Shown here: one piece after another, positions 10,309-20,508 of the stretch | How the letters are laid out: every line of letters starts with the position of its first letter | How positions within the stretch are numbered: position 1 is the first letter of the stretch | Assembly (NCBI GenBank): GCA_951799405.1 | Contig: OX637356.1 | Coordinates: 10,935,229 to 10,999,228 of the forward strand | DNA from: Agapetus fuscipes | Lineage: Eukaryota > Arthropoda > Insecta > Trichoptera > Glossosomatidae | Reading direction: 5' to 3' | Length of the DNA: 64,000 nt | Made by a program: the position numbers and the translations under genes | Notes under the pieces: model-generated | Seen by the model: the letters and a program-made list of their open reading frames with translations, nothing else | What the model was told of the DNA's origin: nothing | Databases searched by the model: none

Positions 10309-10686
10309 ATACCAATGACCCTTATTAGAAATTCACAGTGAAAGGTCTTCCCCATTTATATCCTGGCAGTCTTATCCTAGGTTACTCTTTCCCATACACA
10401 CATCACATTTAAAATTCGAAAAAAATCCTGACTTAGTCCGAAATAAAACTGCGATACCCTTATCCATACAAAGGTTTAAATTTGTAAACCAATTTAAAGT
10501 CGATTTTTCCATACAAATAAGTGGGTTCAATATTGATTTAAGATTGAACCGATCTAATGAATAAGGCAATAATGTTTAAACAAGGAATAAGGTCCACGCG
10601 TAAATTAGGCCGCATAGATAATATTGTGTCGCCGCCCGGCCGGATTGCTATGGAAAAGGCATACAAACATTACAAACGTTACTGGT
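10309..10686. other. No gene seen
   Basis: No coding signal. The stretch near 10480-10565 (aagtcgatttttccatac ... ttgaaccgatctaatga) resembles 45270-45340, so it is an old dispersed repeat. Confidence 0.35.
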
Positions 10687-10905
10687 TATCCCTTGACTTA
10701 TAAGTTGATATGAGACTGACCACCCAAGCAATAAAAAGTGATTCACTTTGCCAATATCACCCCGGTTTCAGGGAAAGTCGGGAAAAGTTGCAGGATTTAT
10801 GTTCATTTAATGTTTGGATTTTAATTTGTAAGTAGACACACATGCAGAATTACACGTGCCAATTAGCAGGCCTGCATTTAATATGAATCTAAAATGTTGA
10901 AGGGT
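10687..10905 (+). mobile_element. RTE 3'-tail repeat, lacking the tandem tail
   Basis: Begins cccttgacttataagttgat and ends aatatgaatctaaaatgtt without the final tgcagcttaga block. Confidence 0.75.
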
Positions 10906-11482
10906 CGGTGTATTGATATTGTGAAGATTCATATTAAAAATAATAATGTAAAAATTAAACTAAGTTTTTCTTCACGAGTTGATTCATTTCTCGAGCGCTT
11001 TTGATGTTCGCTTTCGATGAAAACATTTTTTAATCTTAAATGTTAAAACACATCACTTTTATCTTTTATCGACTTATGTAGATTAAAGATTATATGTAAT
11101 ATTAAAGATATATGTTGCTAAGACGGCGGCCCCATGCAAGACTGACATTCGCTCGCCAAGAAAGAAAGATCCAAACTCAAAAAAATTCCGATCTCATTCA
11201 AATTATCTCAGTCTATAATTCGCCAAGCTTTTTTGTATTTTTTGTATAAGGTCCAACACTTTTTTTGTAAAAGCATTAATGCTAAAGGATTAACGTGGTA
11301 ATGATGAATGCGTGGGGTAAAATGGGACGGAAAAAAAACTACCCCTTTCCTCGTATTATATAGCTCCTGTTGCTTTATTGTTAACGAGCTCAATCCCGAC
11401 GGCCATTCAAAAGCATGCGATTAAAATCATTGACTTATGATATCTGTGGACTAGATTTTTTTTTAAAAGATAGACATCTTGG
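10906..11482. other. No gene seen
   Basis: AT-rich, no domain-bearing frame and no recognised repeat except a poor tail-like trace (gattcatattaaa) near 10925. Confidence 0.35.
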
Positions 11483-11780
11483 ACCGGTTCGTAGTCCAGT
11501 GGCAACACTTTGGACTCGTAAATGGAAGGTTATGGATTCGAATCCCGGCGGAGCACAAAAAATATACCTACCATTTATATTTCCAAATGTGCTCTTCGCT
11601 GGGTTGAAAAATTCATAAACCTTTACCAAAGACCGGTCACTGAAAGGTCCATCCAACCTTACAACAACTGGGTCTTGCTTGAGAATTGACGCTTTCTATA
11701 GCGATAACCAAGCTCAAATAAGGCTCTTGAGGTGTGATACGCACAAAAACAGCGCTCACCAAATAAATAATCCTAATTTT
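11483..11780 (+). mobile_element. SINE-B, near-complete copy
   Basis: tRNA-like head: accggttcgtagtccagtgg (A-box region), ggttatggattcgaatcccg (B box), then gcggagcacaaaa. The body carries gctcttcgctgggttgaa, cttacaacaactgggtcttg and tatagcgataaccaagctc, and the 3' end aacagcgctcaccaaataaa. The family recurs at 12815, 32626, 37989, 47370, 51710, 56788 and 57930. Confidence 0.85.
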
Positions 11781-12148
11781 GTTATTCAAAGCTTAAATTT
11801 GTTTCGGTAGTATCCTCGCAAGCAATACTGTTGAACCCTTGTTTGTTTTATTATTATCATTATTTCACTTTTGACTGAGAAAACAATAAAAAGGTTTTCA
11901 CTTTTTGAATACGAAATGTGCTTACATTCGACTTCAAAGAATTATTTAGTACGCCTTTATTTTTCCGCTCCACCGTGTGTGAGTTTTTTAACCTTTTATA
12001 TAATGTGTACAATAAATTTCCGTACATTAAAAAGATACGCCTTTTATGTATTACACACGAGAAAACATAATCGCCGCTAAAAAGGTCTCTAAGCAACATG
12101 TTTAAACTAAAATGTGTATAATTTTTAACGTTTTAATCCATTGAGTTA
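11781..12148. other. No gene seen
   Basis: Two opposed short frames overlap here (11860-12099), but neither has a recognisable motif. No support for a gene. Confidence 0.3.
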
Positions 12149-12475
12149 GTCCGGTCGATAGCTCAGTTGGTAGAGTGCTTGCATTCTACCCCGTGAGCTC
12201 GGGTTCGAATCCCACCGAGGAGGGTCTCAGAAATGATTTCCAATTTCGGTGTGTATTTAAAACCCCATTATATAAATACCGGCGAGGTTTACTCAGCCTT
12301 TACAAGAAATGAGTACCAGCCCCCTCGGGAGCTGGGAAATTCCCACTTCAACTAAAGTGGTTGGCGTAAGGCCGGCCCCCTTACCTGTAAAAATAAATAG
12401 GTTCAACTAGCCACATGCGACCCCTTCGGGGATAACGCGGCAAGAAGTTACACTATATGTGTAGCTTAGTTGCAA
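12149..12475 (+). mobile_element. SINE-A, near-complete copy
   Basis: tRNA-like head: ccggtcgatagctcagttgg (A box in D arm), gggttcgaatcccaccgagg (B box). The body includes ataccggcgaggtttactc, gagctgggaaattccc and acctgtaaaaataaatagg, and ends acactatatgtgtagcttag. The head would score as a tRNA but lacks a normal anticodon arm and leads into a repetitive body. Confidence 0.85.
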
Positions 12476-12545
12476 AGTTGCAAGTTATTAAAAAGAGGAG
12501 CTGAAACTATCGTCCGGCATTGATACATTTTTTTGTATGTAAATA

Positions 12546-12760
12546 AATAGATTTGTGGAAAGGAATGCAATCCACCAGCCTATTTGGCCTGGCTGGCAAC
12601 CTTATGGTTGTCTTTATGTGAAAGCAGAAGCTTGTGTGCATGCAACGGCATCTGTTGAACCAGGGTCGAAGTTATGGCCAAGTGAGCTAGACGCAAGATA
12701 CGAACCAACGTTATCTGGTTCCAAATACCGCGCCGCTACCCCTCGGCCATAACACCAACT
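12546..12760 (-). mobile_element. SINE-C, shortened copy
   Basis: Minus-strand head (gttggtgttatggccgagg, B-box region with ttggttcgtatcttgcg) and 3' end (gaattgcattcctcttcac-like) are both present, but the middle TA-rich part is replaced by a different short segment. Confidence 0.75.
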
Positions 12761-12814
12761 TATTCACTTTGAAGCACAATTGAAGACTAGCCTGTTCTTA
12801 ATCAAAACCCAGTT

Positions 12815-12970
12815 GGTGTTAAGCTGGATGGACCTTTGGTTGCTGGTCTTTGGTAAAATTATATGAACTTTTCAACCCAGCAAAGTCCATATTTGAAGAC
12901 ATAAAAGGTATTTTTTTCGTGCTTTGTCGGGATTCGAGCCCATGACCTACCATTTACGAGTACGTTTGTA
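12815..12970 (-). mobile_element. SINE-B, head half
   Basis: Reverse-strand SINE-B: ggtcatgggctcgaatcccg (B box) through ctttgctgggttgaa to ggtccatccagc. The 3' half is absent. Confidence 0.75.
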
Positions 12971-13085
12971 TACTTTAAAATAATAGGGACCTAAAAAATG
13001 CATTAATTTTGTATAACAGCGTTGCTTTAATTTACTGGCCTAAGTTCTTTGAGATGGAGAGATAGATTATGAAGAGGTGATTTTT

Positions 13086-13288
13086 TTTAAACTTTGCCAA
13101 TGTCACCCCTGTTTCAGGGAAGGTCGGCAAGAGTTGCAGGGCTTATGTTCATTTGAGATTGGGTTTTTTATACTGTAGGTCCACATGCGGCATGTGTGAG
13201 CGCGAAATTATGCGTGTCTGCTTGTGGGAATGCATTTAATATGAATCTCAAATGATACATATCTTTGCAGCTTAGATTTAGATTAGTT
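13086..13288 (+). mobile_element. RTE 3'-tail repeat, 5'-truncated
   Basis: Starts actttgccaatgtcacccc and ends gcagcttagatttagatt. It directly precedes an RTE coding relic of another subfamily. Confidence 0.85.
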
Positions 13289-13305
13289 TCAAAAAATTTT
13301 TTGAT

Positions 13306-13712
13306 ATGATGTCGTTTGATGACGGAGGAAATTTAAAAGAGAATGAATGGGTGAAAGGCAAATGCAAGTTGAAAGAGGATGTGAAAGTTAAGGTACAAAA
13401 GAATGTGATGAGACGGTTTGGACATGTAGAAGGAATGGATGATGAAAGACTTACAAAGTGTACAATGTACATACAGTTGAATTGTGGAAGGGAAAAGAGG
13501 AAAGGGAAGGGCGAGAAAAGTATGGCTGGATCAGATTGGTATAATTGCGAAATAATGGGATATACCAAGCGAATGTAAAAGAAGGAAGTGTATGAATTAG
13601 GTAATGGAATTGAGAGAGGTATGCAATGATAGGTAAAAATGGAGGCAAATCTGCAGAGGTTCTGGCCACCCCAAGCGGAATCGTGACAGAGTTACAGTTA
13701 CAATAAAAAATA
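13306..13712 (+). pseudogene. RTE-like ORF C-terminal relic, subfamily B
   Basis: The frame reads VKVKVQKNVMRRFGHVEGM then DDERLTK, the same C-terminal region found intact in the 61759-63000 ORF (RSLLRWFGHMERMNEERLTK). After about 60 codons the frame is broken, but later DNA still aligns (ggccaccccaagcgg). The 3' end is gtgacagagttacagttac, so its tandem tail is TTACAG-type, not the ATTAGATT type of the abundant family. Related copies: 43455-43985 and 56128-56372. Confidence 0.7.
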
Positions 13713-14498
13713 TATGTATGAAATTTGAAGCTGCTTTTTAGGAAAGATAAAACCATCTACCTGAAACTAAAACCGGTTTTACTATAGTTACATGGTGATG
13801 ATGGCATTTCATAATTACGACAAAACTTTTGGTTTTTCCATGTGGCAAAAAAAAAACACCAAAAATTCTGCATCATTGACTTTTAGTGGCAAAAAAACAA
13901 ATACAATAAAGCTCTCAAAAAGTATAATACGAGGTATAATTTTAGATACAACGTTTCCCCATATCGCAATACAAAAAACATGAATTTCCCATATCACATT
14001 AATCAAAAAGAGAACTCTGAATTCCCATAAATCAAAAACGTCATTGTTTTGCAGTATCCGCGCGGTACGCGATACATTTCCATAACTGAAATCACAGTCA
14101 AAGTAAGCACGCATATGTTAGAAAAGCAAAAAAAAAAAAATGCAAAGAACTTTTTGTCCAGAACTCCACGAATTGATTTATAGGTTTCCGCGCGACACGG
14201 AGTCAAAGAGAATTTTTCACCAACGGTAAAATTTCACACAAAAAAAACCAAATAACCATTCGTCAAACGTCCCGAAAGAGAGGAAATTCGCGAACAGTTT
14301 TGGGCGGGTCCCCTTTAAAGTGGGGTAAACTCAAGGGCATGAAATATTTACGCGTTTTTTGCGTGTAAAGAGCGCGAATACAGAATACACACAGCAGCAG
14401 TATTATCATTTTCATCTTGAGATAGGCAACTCAATTTTTGACGTCGTAAACGTCAATATTTTTGTTTTGAATTGCCGGAATGAATACGTAGTTAAAAA
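13713..14498. other. No gene seen
   Basis: AT-rich, many short opposed frames, no motif. Non-coding as far as I can see. Confidence 0.35.
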
Positions 14499-14591
14499 GT
14501 TCAAGAGGAGAATACAGTCGGACTGAGAAGTTCAAGAGAAGAATACAGTCGGACTGAGAAATTCAAGAGAAGAATACTGTCGGACTTAGAA
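14499..14591. repeat. Three tandem 31-bp units
   Basis: The unit gttcaagaggagaatacagt plus cggactgagaa occurs at 14499, 14530 and 14561 with few changes. It abuts the poly-T side of the following SINE-C. Confidence 0.9.
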
Positions 14592-15070
14592 TTTTTTTTT
14601 TAAATAAATTTGTGAAGAGGAATGCAATTCACCAATCTATTTTACCTGGCCAGAAACAGGAATTAACATTGAATAAGAGTGGTAGACTTACACGGCTGGC
14701 TGATGGTGCTTGAGAGTTGTTTCCGGGATCTGTTGTCGTGGTCTGTGAGAGCTGGAGCTTTCAGACGTTTCGCCCATGTCTACGATGGGCTTCTTCAGCG
14801 TGAAGTATAATGATGAAGGTGATCTTGATGAAAACTGTGAAGCCCATCGTAGACTTGGGCAAAACGTCCGGAAGCTCCAGCTTCCATAGACCACGGCAAC
14901 AGATCCCAGAAAACATCTCTCCAGCATCAGTTATTAACATTATCAAGAAATAATTCATTGTACAATATTTTTAATGAATTATTTATTAATAATGGCCCAA
15001 TGACATCTGTTCACCAGGGTCGACGTTATTGTTGATAAGACATGGCGCAGGCTGTGTTTGAACCAGCTTA
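14592..15070 (-). mobile_element. SINE-C split by a palindromic insertion
   Basis: The 3' end (gtgaagaggaatgcaattc to ccagaaacagg) lies at 14592-14664 and the remainder (ttattaacattatcaagaa through acatctgttcaccaggg to a degraded head) at 14938-15070. The palindrome 14665-14938 sits between. Complete copies at 9203-9463 and 20509-21035 show the pieces belong together. Confidence 0.7.
14665..14938. mobile_element. Palindromic element with hammerhead-like arms
   Basis: Two inverted arms of about 70 bp: left 14728-14797 (gggatctgttgtcgtgg ... cgatgggcttc), right 14841-14909 (gaagcccatcgtagac ... gcaacagatccc), with a short spacer. A single arm of the same family occurs at 41035-41125. Read on the minus strand, the left arm contains ctgaaga, a gcccat/atgggc hairpin and gaaac, a layout like the hammerhead ribozyme core. 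It has no protein-coding capacity. Confidence 0.75.
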
Positions 15071-15104
15071 AGTGACAATAACGCAAATTCGAGCGCCGAA
15101 GCCG

Positions 15105-15345
15105 GACTTGAAGGAAAGAAGAAACGGGTTTAAAGGACAGGGCTTTTAGTTCGGCTGGTCCATCCTGCTGGAATAGTCTACCTCTGGAGTTGAGAGCAGA
15201 GACCAGTGTTGGCAGTTTCAGGAAGTTTCCAGGAGTGGCTAGTGCCACTGAATAAAATTGACCTATATTTGTTAGGGTTTGGTGGTTCACACTGTGAAAA
15301 AAAAAATGAACATAGTATTATTATTATTGGGAAGAACCAAAGCCA
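15105..15345 (+). pseudogene. L2/CR1-like ORF2 C-terminus and 3' UTR
   Basis: Reads RAFSSAGPSCWNSLPLEL then RAETSVGSFRKF, the typical final segment of L2/CR1-type ORF2 (GxRxFSxAGPxxWNSLPxxL). The same peptide recurs at 19990-20385. The 3' end is a short ATT repeat after atgaacatagt. Heavily 5'-truncated. Confidence 0.75.
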
Positions 15346-15777
15346 GGTGGACGATAGAAAGACAGTCATCTTAAATAGGAGAACGAAATTGATAGATGGA
15401 AAAAGTTAGCGACGATCTATGAAAGAGAACACGAACCACCTCTAGTTGTCGTGTCAAAAATTATGATGATGATGATGATGATGATGAAAGGTTTCGAGAC
15501 AGACCGTTTCGGTGCTCGTTTGCATTTGTAAGTATATTTGAGAGAATATTCAATGTAAACTAGGGGCTCCGCCCCTGGCTGCTACGCAGCCCAACCCCTT
15601 AACATTAGGCAATGTGTATATTGCTCATAGTTTTCTTAGGTTAAAACTTGTTATATAAGAAAAAATGTAAAATAAAAAATGCAGTTTTGTAACAATTTTT
15701 TTTTAAGTCTTTTAACAAAAGAAAGAAAACTAAAAGCAAATAAAAAAAAAGAAACCGGTTTTAATTTGATCCATTAT
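15346..15777. other. Microsatellite and unclassified sequence
   Basis: A TGA-type trinucleotide run occupies about 15461-15487. The segment at 15562-15602 (ggggctccgcccctggc, then gctgctacgcagccc-like) has two small palindromes. No gene. Confidence 0.5.
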
Positions 15778-15854
15778 AGTCCTTGACTTATATGTTGATA
15801 TGAGGCTGACCACCCAAACTGTTAAAAAATGTTGCACTTTGCCAATGTCACCCA
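15778..15854 (+). mobile_element. RTE 3'-tail, 5' portion
   Basis: Begins tccttgacttatatgttgat and stops at ccaatgtcaccc, where an RTE coding fragment starts. It is either interrupted or recombined. Confidence 0.7.
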
Positions 15855-15955
15855 ACAAAAGAAGAGCCTGTATGAAGAAGGTTATGACTCTGGAGGAAAT
15901 GTAAGAAGTATGTAAGGACAGAAAGACATGGTGGTTGGTCTGTAATGTTGGCGGC
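15855..15955 (+). pseudogene. RTE-like ORF 3' end
   Basis: Reads NKRRACMKKVMTLEEM, a stop, then EVCKDRKTWWLVCNVGG, matching the very end of the 61759-63000 ORF. It joins directly to an opposite-strand tail copy with no 3' UTR of its own, so it is a recombined fragment. Confidence 0.75.
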
Positions 15956-16207
15956 TATCTATCTATAATCTATAATCTAAGCTGCAAAGATATGTTAACA
16001 TTTAAGACTCATATTAAATGCATGCCCACAGACAGGCACATGTAGGTTCGCGCCTACACATTTTGCATGTGTGCATACAAATAAACAAAACCTCACGTGA
16101 ACATAAACCTTGCAACTCCTGCCGCCGTTCCCTGAACCGGGGTGGCATTGGCAAAAGTGAACCGATTTTTACAGCACAGGGGGTCAGCCTCACACCAACA
16201 ATCAAGG
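15956..16207 (-). mobile_element. RTE 3'-tail repeat, old type
   Basis: Starts atctataatctataatcta and ends acaccaacaatcaagg. Has the aggttcgcgcctacac variant shared with 2101-2341 and 54943-55072. Confidence 0.8.
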
Positions 16208-16299
16208 AGCACAAAAAAATAAAAATGATGTACAAAAATTCTTAATTACTTATACACATAACAGATCCAGATTAAAATAAAGTAAAATTAGACTTAACA

Positions 16300-16645
16300 T
16301 TTAAATTAAATGGGAATTGGTTTTGTTTTTAGTTTTCATGTCCATCCATATTATTATTTGTTGATTTAAAAAATGTAATTTGTCGTGTATGTTCCTGGAC
16401 TTATAGGTTGGTATGCGGCTGACCACCCATGCTGTAAAAATGGTTCACTTTGCCAATGTCACCCCTGTTTCAGGGAACGACGGCAAGAGTTGCAGGGCTT
16501 ATGTTCATTTGAGATTGGGTTTTTATATTGTAGGTCCACATGCGGCATGTGTTAGCGCGAAATTATACATGTCTGCTTGTGGGAATGCATTTATATAAAT
16601 CTTAAATGATATGTATCTTTCCAGCTTAGATTAAATTAGATTAGA
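16300..16645 (+). mobile_element. RTE 3' UTR with full tail repeat
   Basis: The copy begins in the 3' UTR upstream of the common unit (ggttttgtttttagttttc, then gatttaaaaaatgtaattt) and continues through cctggacttataggttgg to cagcttagattaaattag. It shows that the common unit is the distal part of a longer RTE 3' UTR. Confidence 0.85.
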
Positions 16646-17075
16646 CCCCTGTTCCAGGGAAGGTTGGCAAAAGTTACAGGCAAAAGTTTGTTTGTGGGCA
16701 TGCATTGTATATGAGCTTTGAATCCATATATATCCTAGCAACTTAGATTATAGACCTCTGTGTCACGGAAGGTCGGCAAAAGTTGTAGGGCTTATGTTCA
16801 TTTGAGGTTTGGATTTTATTTGTAAGTACACATTCAGCATTTGTAAGCGCGAACTACACGTGTTTGTTTATGGGTATGCATCTGAGAGCTGTGAATGAAT
16901 ATATCACTGCAACTTAGATTATATATTATAGATTATATTATTGTATCTGTAAGCCGACATAATATCCTTAGATTGGGTTTTTATGGTCCATATGAGACAT
17001 GTGTAAGTGTGAACTTATAAGTGTCTGCTTGTGAGAATGCTGTTATATATCTTTGCAACTAAGATTACAGATTTA
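16646..17075 (+). mobile_element. Head-to-tail array of three RTE-tail pieces
   Basis: Pieces at 16646-16752, 16753-16935 and 16950-17075 each end in cttagattataga-type or ctaagattacaga-type motifs and each start inside the unit. With 16300-16645 they give four same-strand tails in a row, each joined to the tandem tail of the one before. Confidence 0.75.
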
Positions 17076-17700
17076 AATCCATTTTAATTTTTTTTGTTTG
17101 TTGTTTTTTTGATTTGTATCAAATAAAAAAAAAATATCGTAAAAAAAAAAAGACTTTCGAATTTTGCCGCTAGATGTCTATTTAGTCTTCTTACATTTTG
17201 CATACATTTTCTAACATTTCCATACAAAACAAAAAGAGGGTTAAATAAATGAAGCGGCTTTTTAAAAAATACTTTTTTCAGAAATTATGATTACCTCTAC
17301 TAAAAACTACTGTTTTTCGAAAAAAAAATTTTTTTTTGTAAATATTGAAAGAAGTTATAGTGTATTGGAGTGTGTTTCTCAAACACATACATGAAAGGTA
17401 CTGTTTTGCAGCATATATACAAAATTTTATTTTTCTTTATCGCGAACGTATTTCATCAGCTGTGATGGCATTAATTTTGAAAATCGAATGTCAAAGCGAA
17501 AGACGACGGTCTGGAGTAATATAATAAAGGATGGCTAAGCGCCCACTTTCCATTGGCCGCTATTTTGAAATTCATTGACTTGAACGTAAATCGGGTTGAA
17601 AAGTTTCCTTGGATAAGTTATTACCTGGGAATCTGATAAATTTTCGATAAATTTGTATTATCAACGGACGAATTCACTCCAAATCGCTTTTTATGGCTCC
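17076..17700. other. No gene seen
   Basis: Low-complexity A- and T-rich sequence with no coding signal. Confidence 0.4.
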
Positions 17701-18431
17701 ACGATAGAACGACGCAGTCACAAAACGATACATGACAGAACAACGCATGACAAAACAGCACATGACAGAAGATCGCAGAAAGAAAACATAATGCCAAAAT
17801 GTCCCAAGACAAATCATCACATCACACACCTAAAACAGAACATACCATAAACGGCGCATGAAAAAGCATTGTTATAAAGATGTATTTTTTCTGAATGATA
17901 TCGCTTTTATCGGGTAAGACCATGTTCTATTTGCAGAAATTTTGTCTGCCGACGCTTCATTCCCTCGAGCTGGAACACTTTTAAGGCAACTGTCTAGTTG
18001 CTAAAAGCAAACGGAGGATAAAGGTGCCCCGTCGCTTCGAGCCATAAAAATGAGGGAATGAAACGTCTCGGCAGACAAAATTACTGCAAATAGAACATGG
18101 TAGAGGCCGAAAAAAAACACCGACATGAAAGTGAAAGTTTAAAATTGTATGTATTGTCTATGCTTATTTATTTAAAAAACACAAACAAGACAACATGACA
18201 GTTCTAGACGAAATAGTTATAATGTTGACAAATGGATGTAACCAAACTAATATAAATCAAACAGCGTCAAGAAGCGGTAACTAAAAATTACACAACCAAC
18301 CGTACTCCTGAGAAGTTTGAGTATAAATCCCGCAAATGACAATTGCCTTCTCAGAAGTTGTTTTGTCATAGTGATGTTTTGTCATTGTGATCTTCTGCCA
18401 TGTGTCGTTTTGTCACTGTTATGTTCTATAT
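17701..18431. mobile_element. Foldback-like element FB-B
   Basis: The left arm (17701-17870) is a tandem array of acatgacagaacgac-type units ending with cctaaaacagaacatacc. The right arm (about 18355-18431) is the inverse (ttttgtcattgtgatcttc, gccatgtgtcgttttgtc). The unit sequence and the cctaaaac inner block match FB-A at 1121-1699. The centre carries an independent palindrome at 17919-18101. Confidence 0.6.
17919..18101. mobile_element. Palindromic element inside FB-B
   Basis: Left arm accatgttctatttgcag, then attttgtctgccgacgc and ttcattccctc. Right arm is its inverse (gagggaatgaa, gtctcggcagacaaaat, ctgcaaatagaacatggt). Arms are about 48 bp with a central spacer of about 85 bp. No coding capacity. 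Probably a MITE or the core of the host element. Confidence 0.75.
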
Positions 18432-18961
18432 TGTCATCGCTTTTTATACAAGTGACCCGATACATTGTACATTTATTCAACTGCCTGAACTGCCCCTTTT
18501 TATTCCAGTGCTTGTAAATGTCCTCGCATAAAAATATACAACCATACAGCTGAACTCAAGACAGTACACAATCATATAAGTATATTCATCGCATAGTCTA
18601 CGAAAAAAAGTTTACAGCTCTGTCAGATTCAGAGAAAAAAAATACGTATACCTACTTGTCCAATTTCCACTAAATAAGAAAGATGATTGTTAGAAGTGTA
18701 TACTTTTTAAATACGAGTACATTTTATCACAAGCTCAATTATCATCTTATTTTTTTAAAAATAAAATTAATAAGCAAGTGAAAATCAAAGAGTGCATTTC
18801 ATTAAAAATTTTGATTCCATAAAATTTAGTAGAAATCAATAGAAAAAATACATAAGTAGAATAATATTGTAGAACGGATTTTTTGCACTTCTCTGTTTAA
18901 TTGATCTGAAAGAATCAATGAAATGCTGAAACCTTACTGAAAAAAAAGCGATCGCTATTAA
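18432..18961. other. No gene seen
   Basis: No coding signal and no recognised repeat. Confidence 0.35.
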
Positions 18962-19205
18962 GCTACATATATAGTGTAACTGCTTGCAGCGTTTCCCCCG
19001 AAAAGGTAGCATGCGGAGCGTGGAACCCCTGAAGGGACTGCTAATCATTTCTTGTGAAGGCTCAGTACATTTTGTCGGTATTTTATTTTGGGTTTGAAAT
19101 TAACACCAAAACGGAATAATATCATTTCTAATACCCTCAGTGGGATTCAAAACTGAGCTCTCGGCATGGAATGTAAGCACTCTACTAACTGAGCTATCAA
19201 TCGCT
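18962..19205 (-). mobile_element. SINE-A, reverse copy with a deletion
   Basis: Carries atatatagtgtaactgc, aatcatttcttgtgaaggc, gtattttattttgggtttg and the reversed head (gagctctcggcatggaatg, ctaactgagctatcaa). The section between the gaacccct block and the ctgctaatcattt block is deleted relative to full copies. Confidence 0.8.
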
Positions 19206-19989
19206 TATTGTTCAAAATAATTTGAAAAATAAATGTTTAAAGTATACAGCTTCATATTAATAACAGAAAACGAAGCAACAGCTATAAATTTAAGCGAAAA
19301 TTTAAAACAAAAAGACCCGTCAGTTAAAACTGGATAAACAATAATTCACAAAAGCTACAAAAACGTATATGAAATGTGTTGTGTTGGTCCGGTGGCTGAG
19401 AATACATTAGCATTCCACAACAAGTGAACTCTCTGTCCGGAACCAGAGATGATAAAGCCAAGTTGGTAACACTAGTTCTCCCACACCCCAGTCTACTCCC
19501 CGGGAATATATTTAAGCTAAACAACATGAAACCAGAATATATCCTTAAATGTGGGTTGGTCACACATGGCGTTATTCATTACATATAGGTAAATTTAACA
19601 GGCTCTATGGTACTGCAAAAAAAACCTTAAAAACTGTATTACAATGATTGTATATAAAAAAACAACTAAGCTACACAAGCTGTTGCTCTTGATATTTTCA
19701 AAGCCTTCGATAGAGATTGACATTCCAGCCTCCTTAACAAATTGCAATCATTTGGACTTCCCCTCTCCTCATAGAATGGATATTCAGCTTTTGAAAAGAC
19801 CGATCTATCCAAACAGTCGTCGATGGTAGTAAATCAGCCATGCTAAAATTTGTTTTGTCCAATTTCACATTCGGTTCACATACAGAGACAACTTTACACC
19901 TACACAATGCAACGGTTGCTTGACTTCTTTCCGCTACAGACAGTTTTGGCCCGTTTTTATAGTAAGACTAAGGATAATACTCAAATCAT
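19206..19989. other. No gene recognised
   Basis: The stretch 19324-19563 is moderately GC-rich and open on the minus strand, but the 79-residue product has no recognisable motif. It contains gttggtccggtggctgag, which is tRNA-like, so it may be a SINE relic. Confidence 0.3.
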
Positions 19990-20385
19990 TGAGAATTGGC
20001 ACATGCGAGACTTTACTAGAACACTTTTTAATGCCCTCAGAGGAGTTGCCCCATCGTACTTGTGTGAATTGTGCAGAGTCGACCAGATAGGTGGAAAACG
20101 ATGCACTCTTCGTTCTGCACAGAGTGACGCCGTAAACAGGCTTCAACTGCCTCTTCGACGGAACAGAACTGGTTTCGGAGACAGGGCTTTTAGTTCGGCT
20201 GGTCCATCCTGCTGGAATAGTCTACCTCTGGAGTTGAGAACAGAGACCAGTGTTGGCAGTTTCAGGAAGTTGCTTAAGACACATTTGTTTAACAGAAGCT
20301 TCAACACATAAAAGCGCCCTTGGGGTGGATAGTGCCACTAAATGGCGCTGTATACAAATTGTCCAATTATTATTATTATTACTCG
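19990..20385 (+). pseudogene. L2/CR1-like ORF2 C-terminal fragment
   Basis: An intact frame reads RDFTRTLFNALRGVAPSYL, CELCRVDQIGGKR, RSAQSDAVN and then AFSSAGPSCWNSLPLELR, ending TSVGSFRKLLKTHLFNRSF. This is the region after the reverse transcriptase domain in L2/CR1-type ORF2 proteins. The 3' UTR is short (gcgcccttggggtggatag, ctaaatggcgctgtatac) and ends in an ATT repeat at about 20366-20381. It is 5'-truncated and lacks the RT domain. Its end is nearly the same as 15105-15345 but differs from the 48900-50535 element, so two subfamilies are present. Confidence 0.8.
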
Positions 20386-20508
20386 AGCAATCTCGACCAA
20401 TACGTATATCACAAATTAATTTTAAACGTACTTTATAACGTTACAAACTTTATCACAGACACTAACACAGACACACCATATCACATTCATAATAATACTA
20501 TAAAAAAG
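20386..20508. other. No gene seen
   Basis: Short AT-rich spacer between an L2 fragment and a SINE-C. Confidence 0.3.

Noticed and set aside
12149..12225. tRNA gene
   Set aside because: The A and B boxes look good, but the anticodon arm is not normal and the same head leads a repeated body at several sites, so it is a SINE head. The same applies to the heads at 11483, 20509, 32626, 36645 and 57930.
16300..17075. CRISPR-like or satellite array of repeated units
   Set aside because: Repeats are truncated RTE tails of unequal length with no regular spacers, in a eukaryotic genome.
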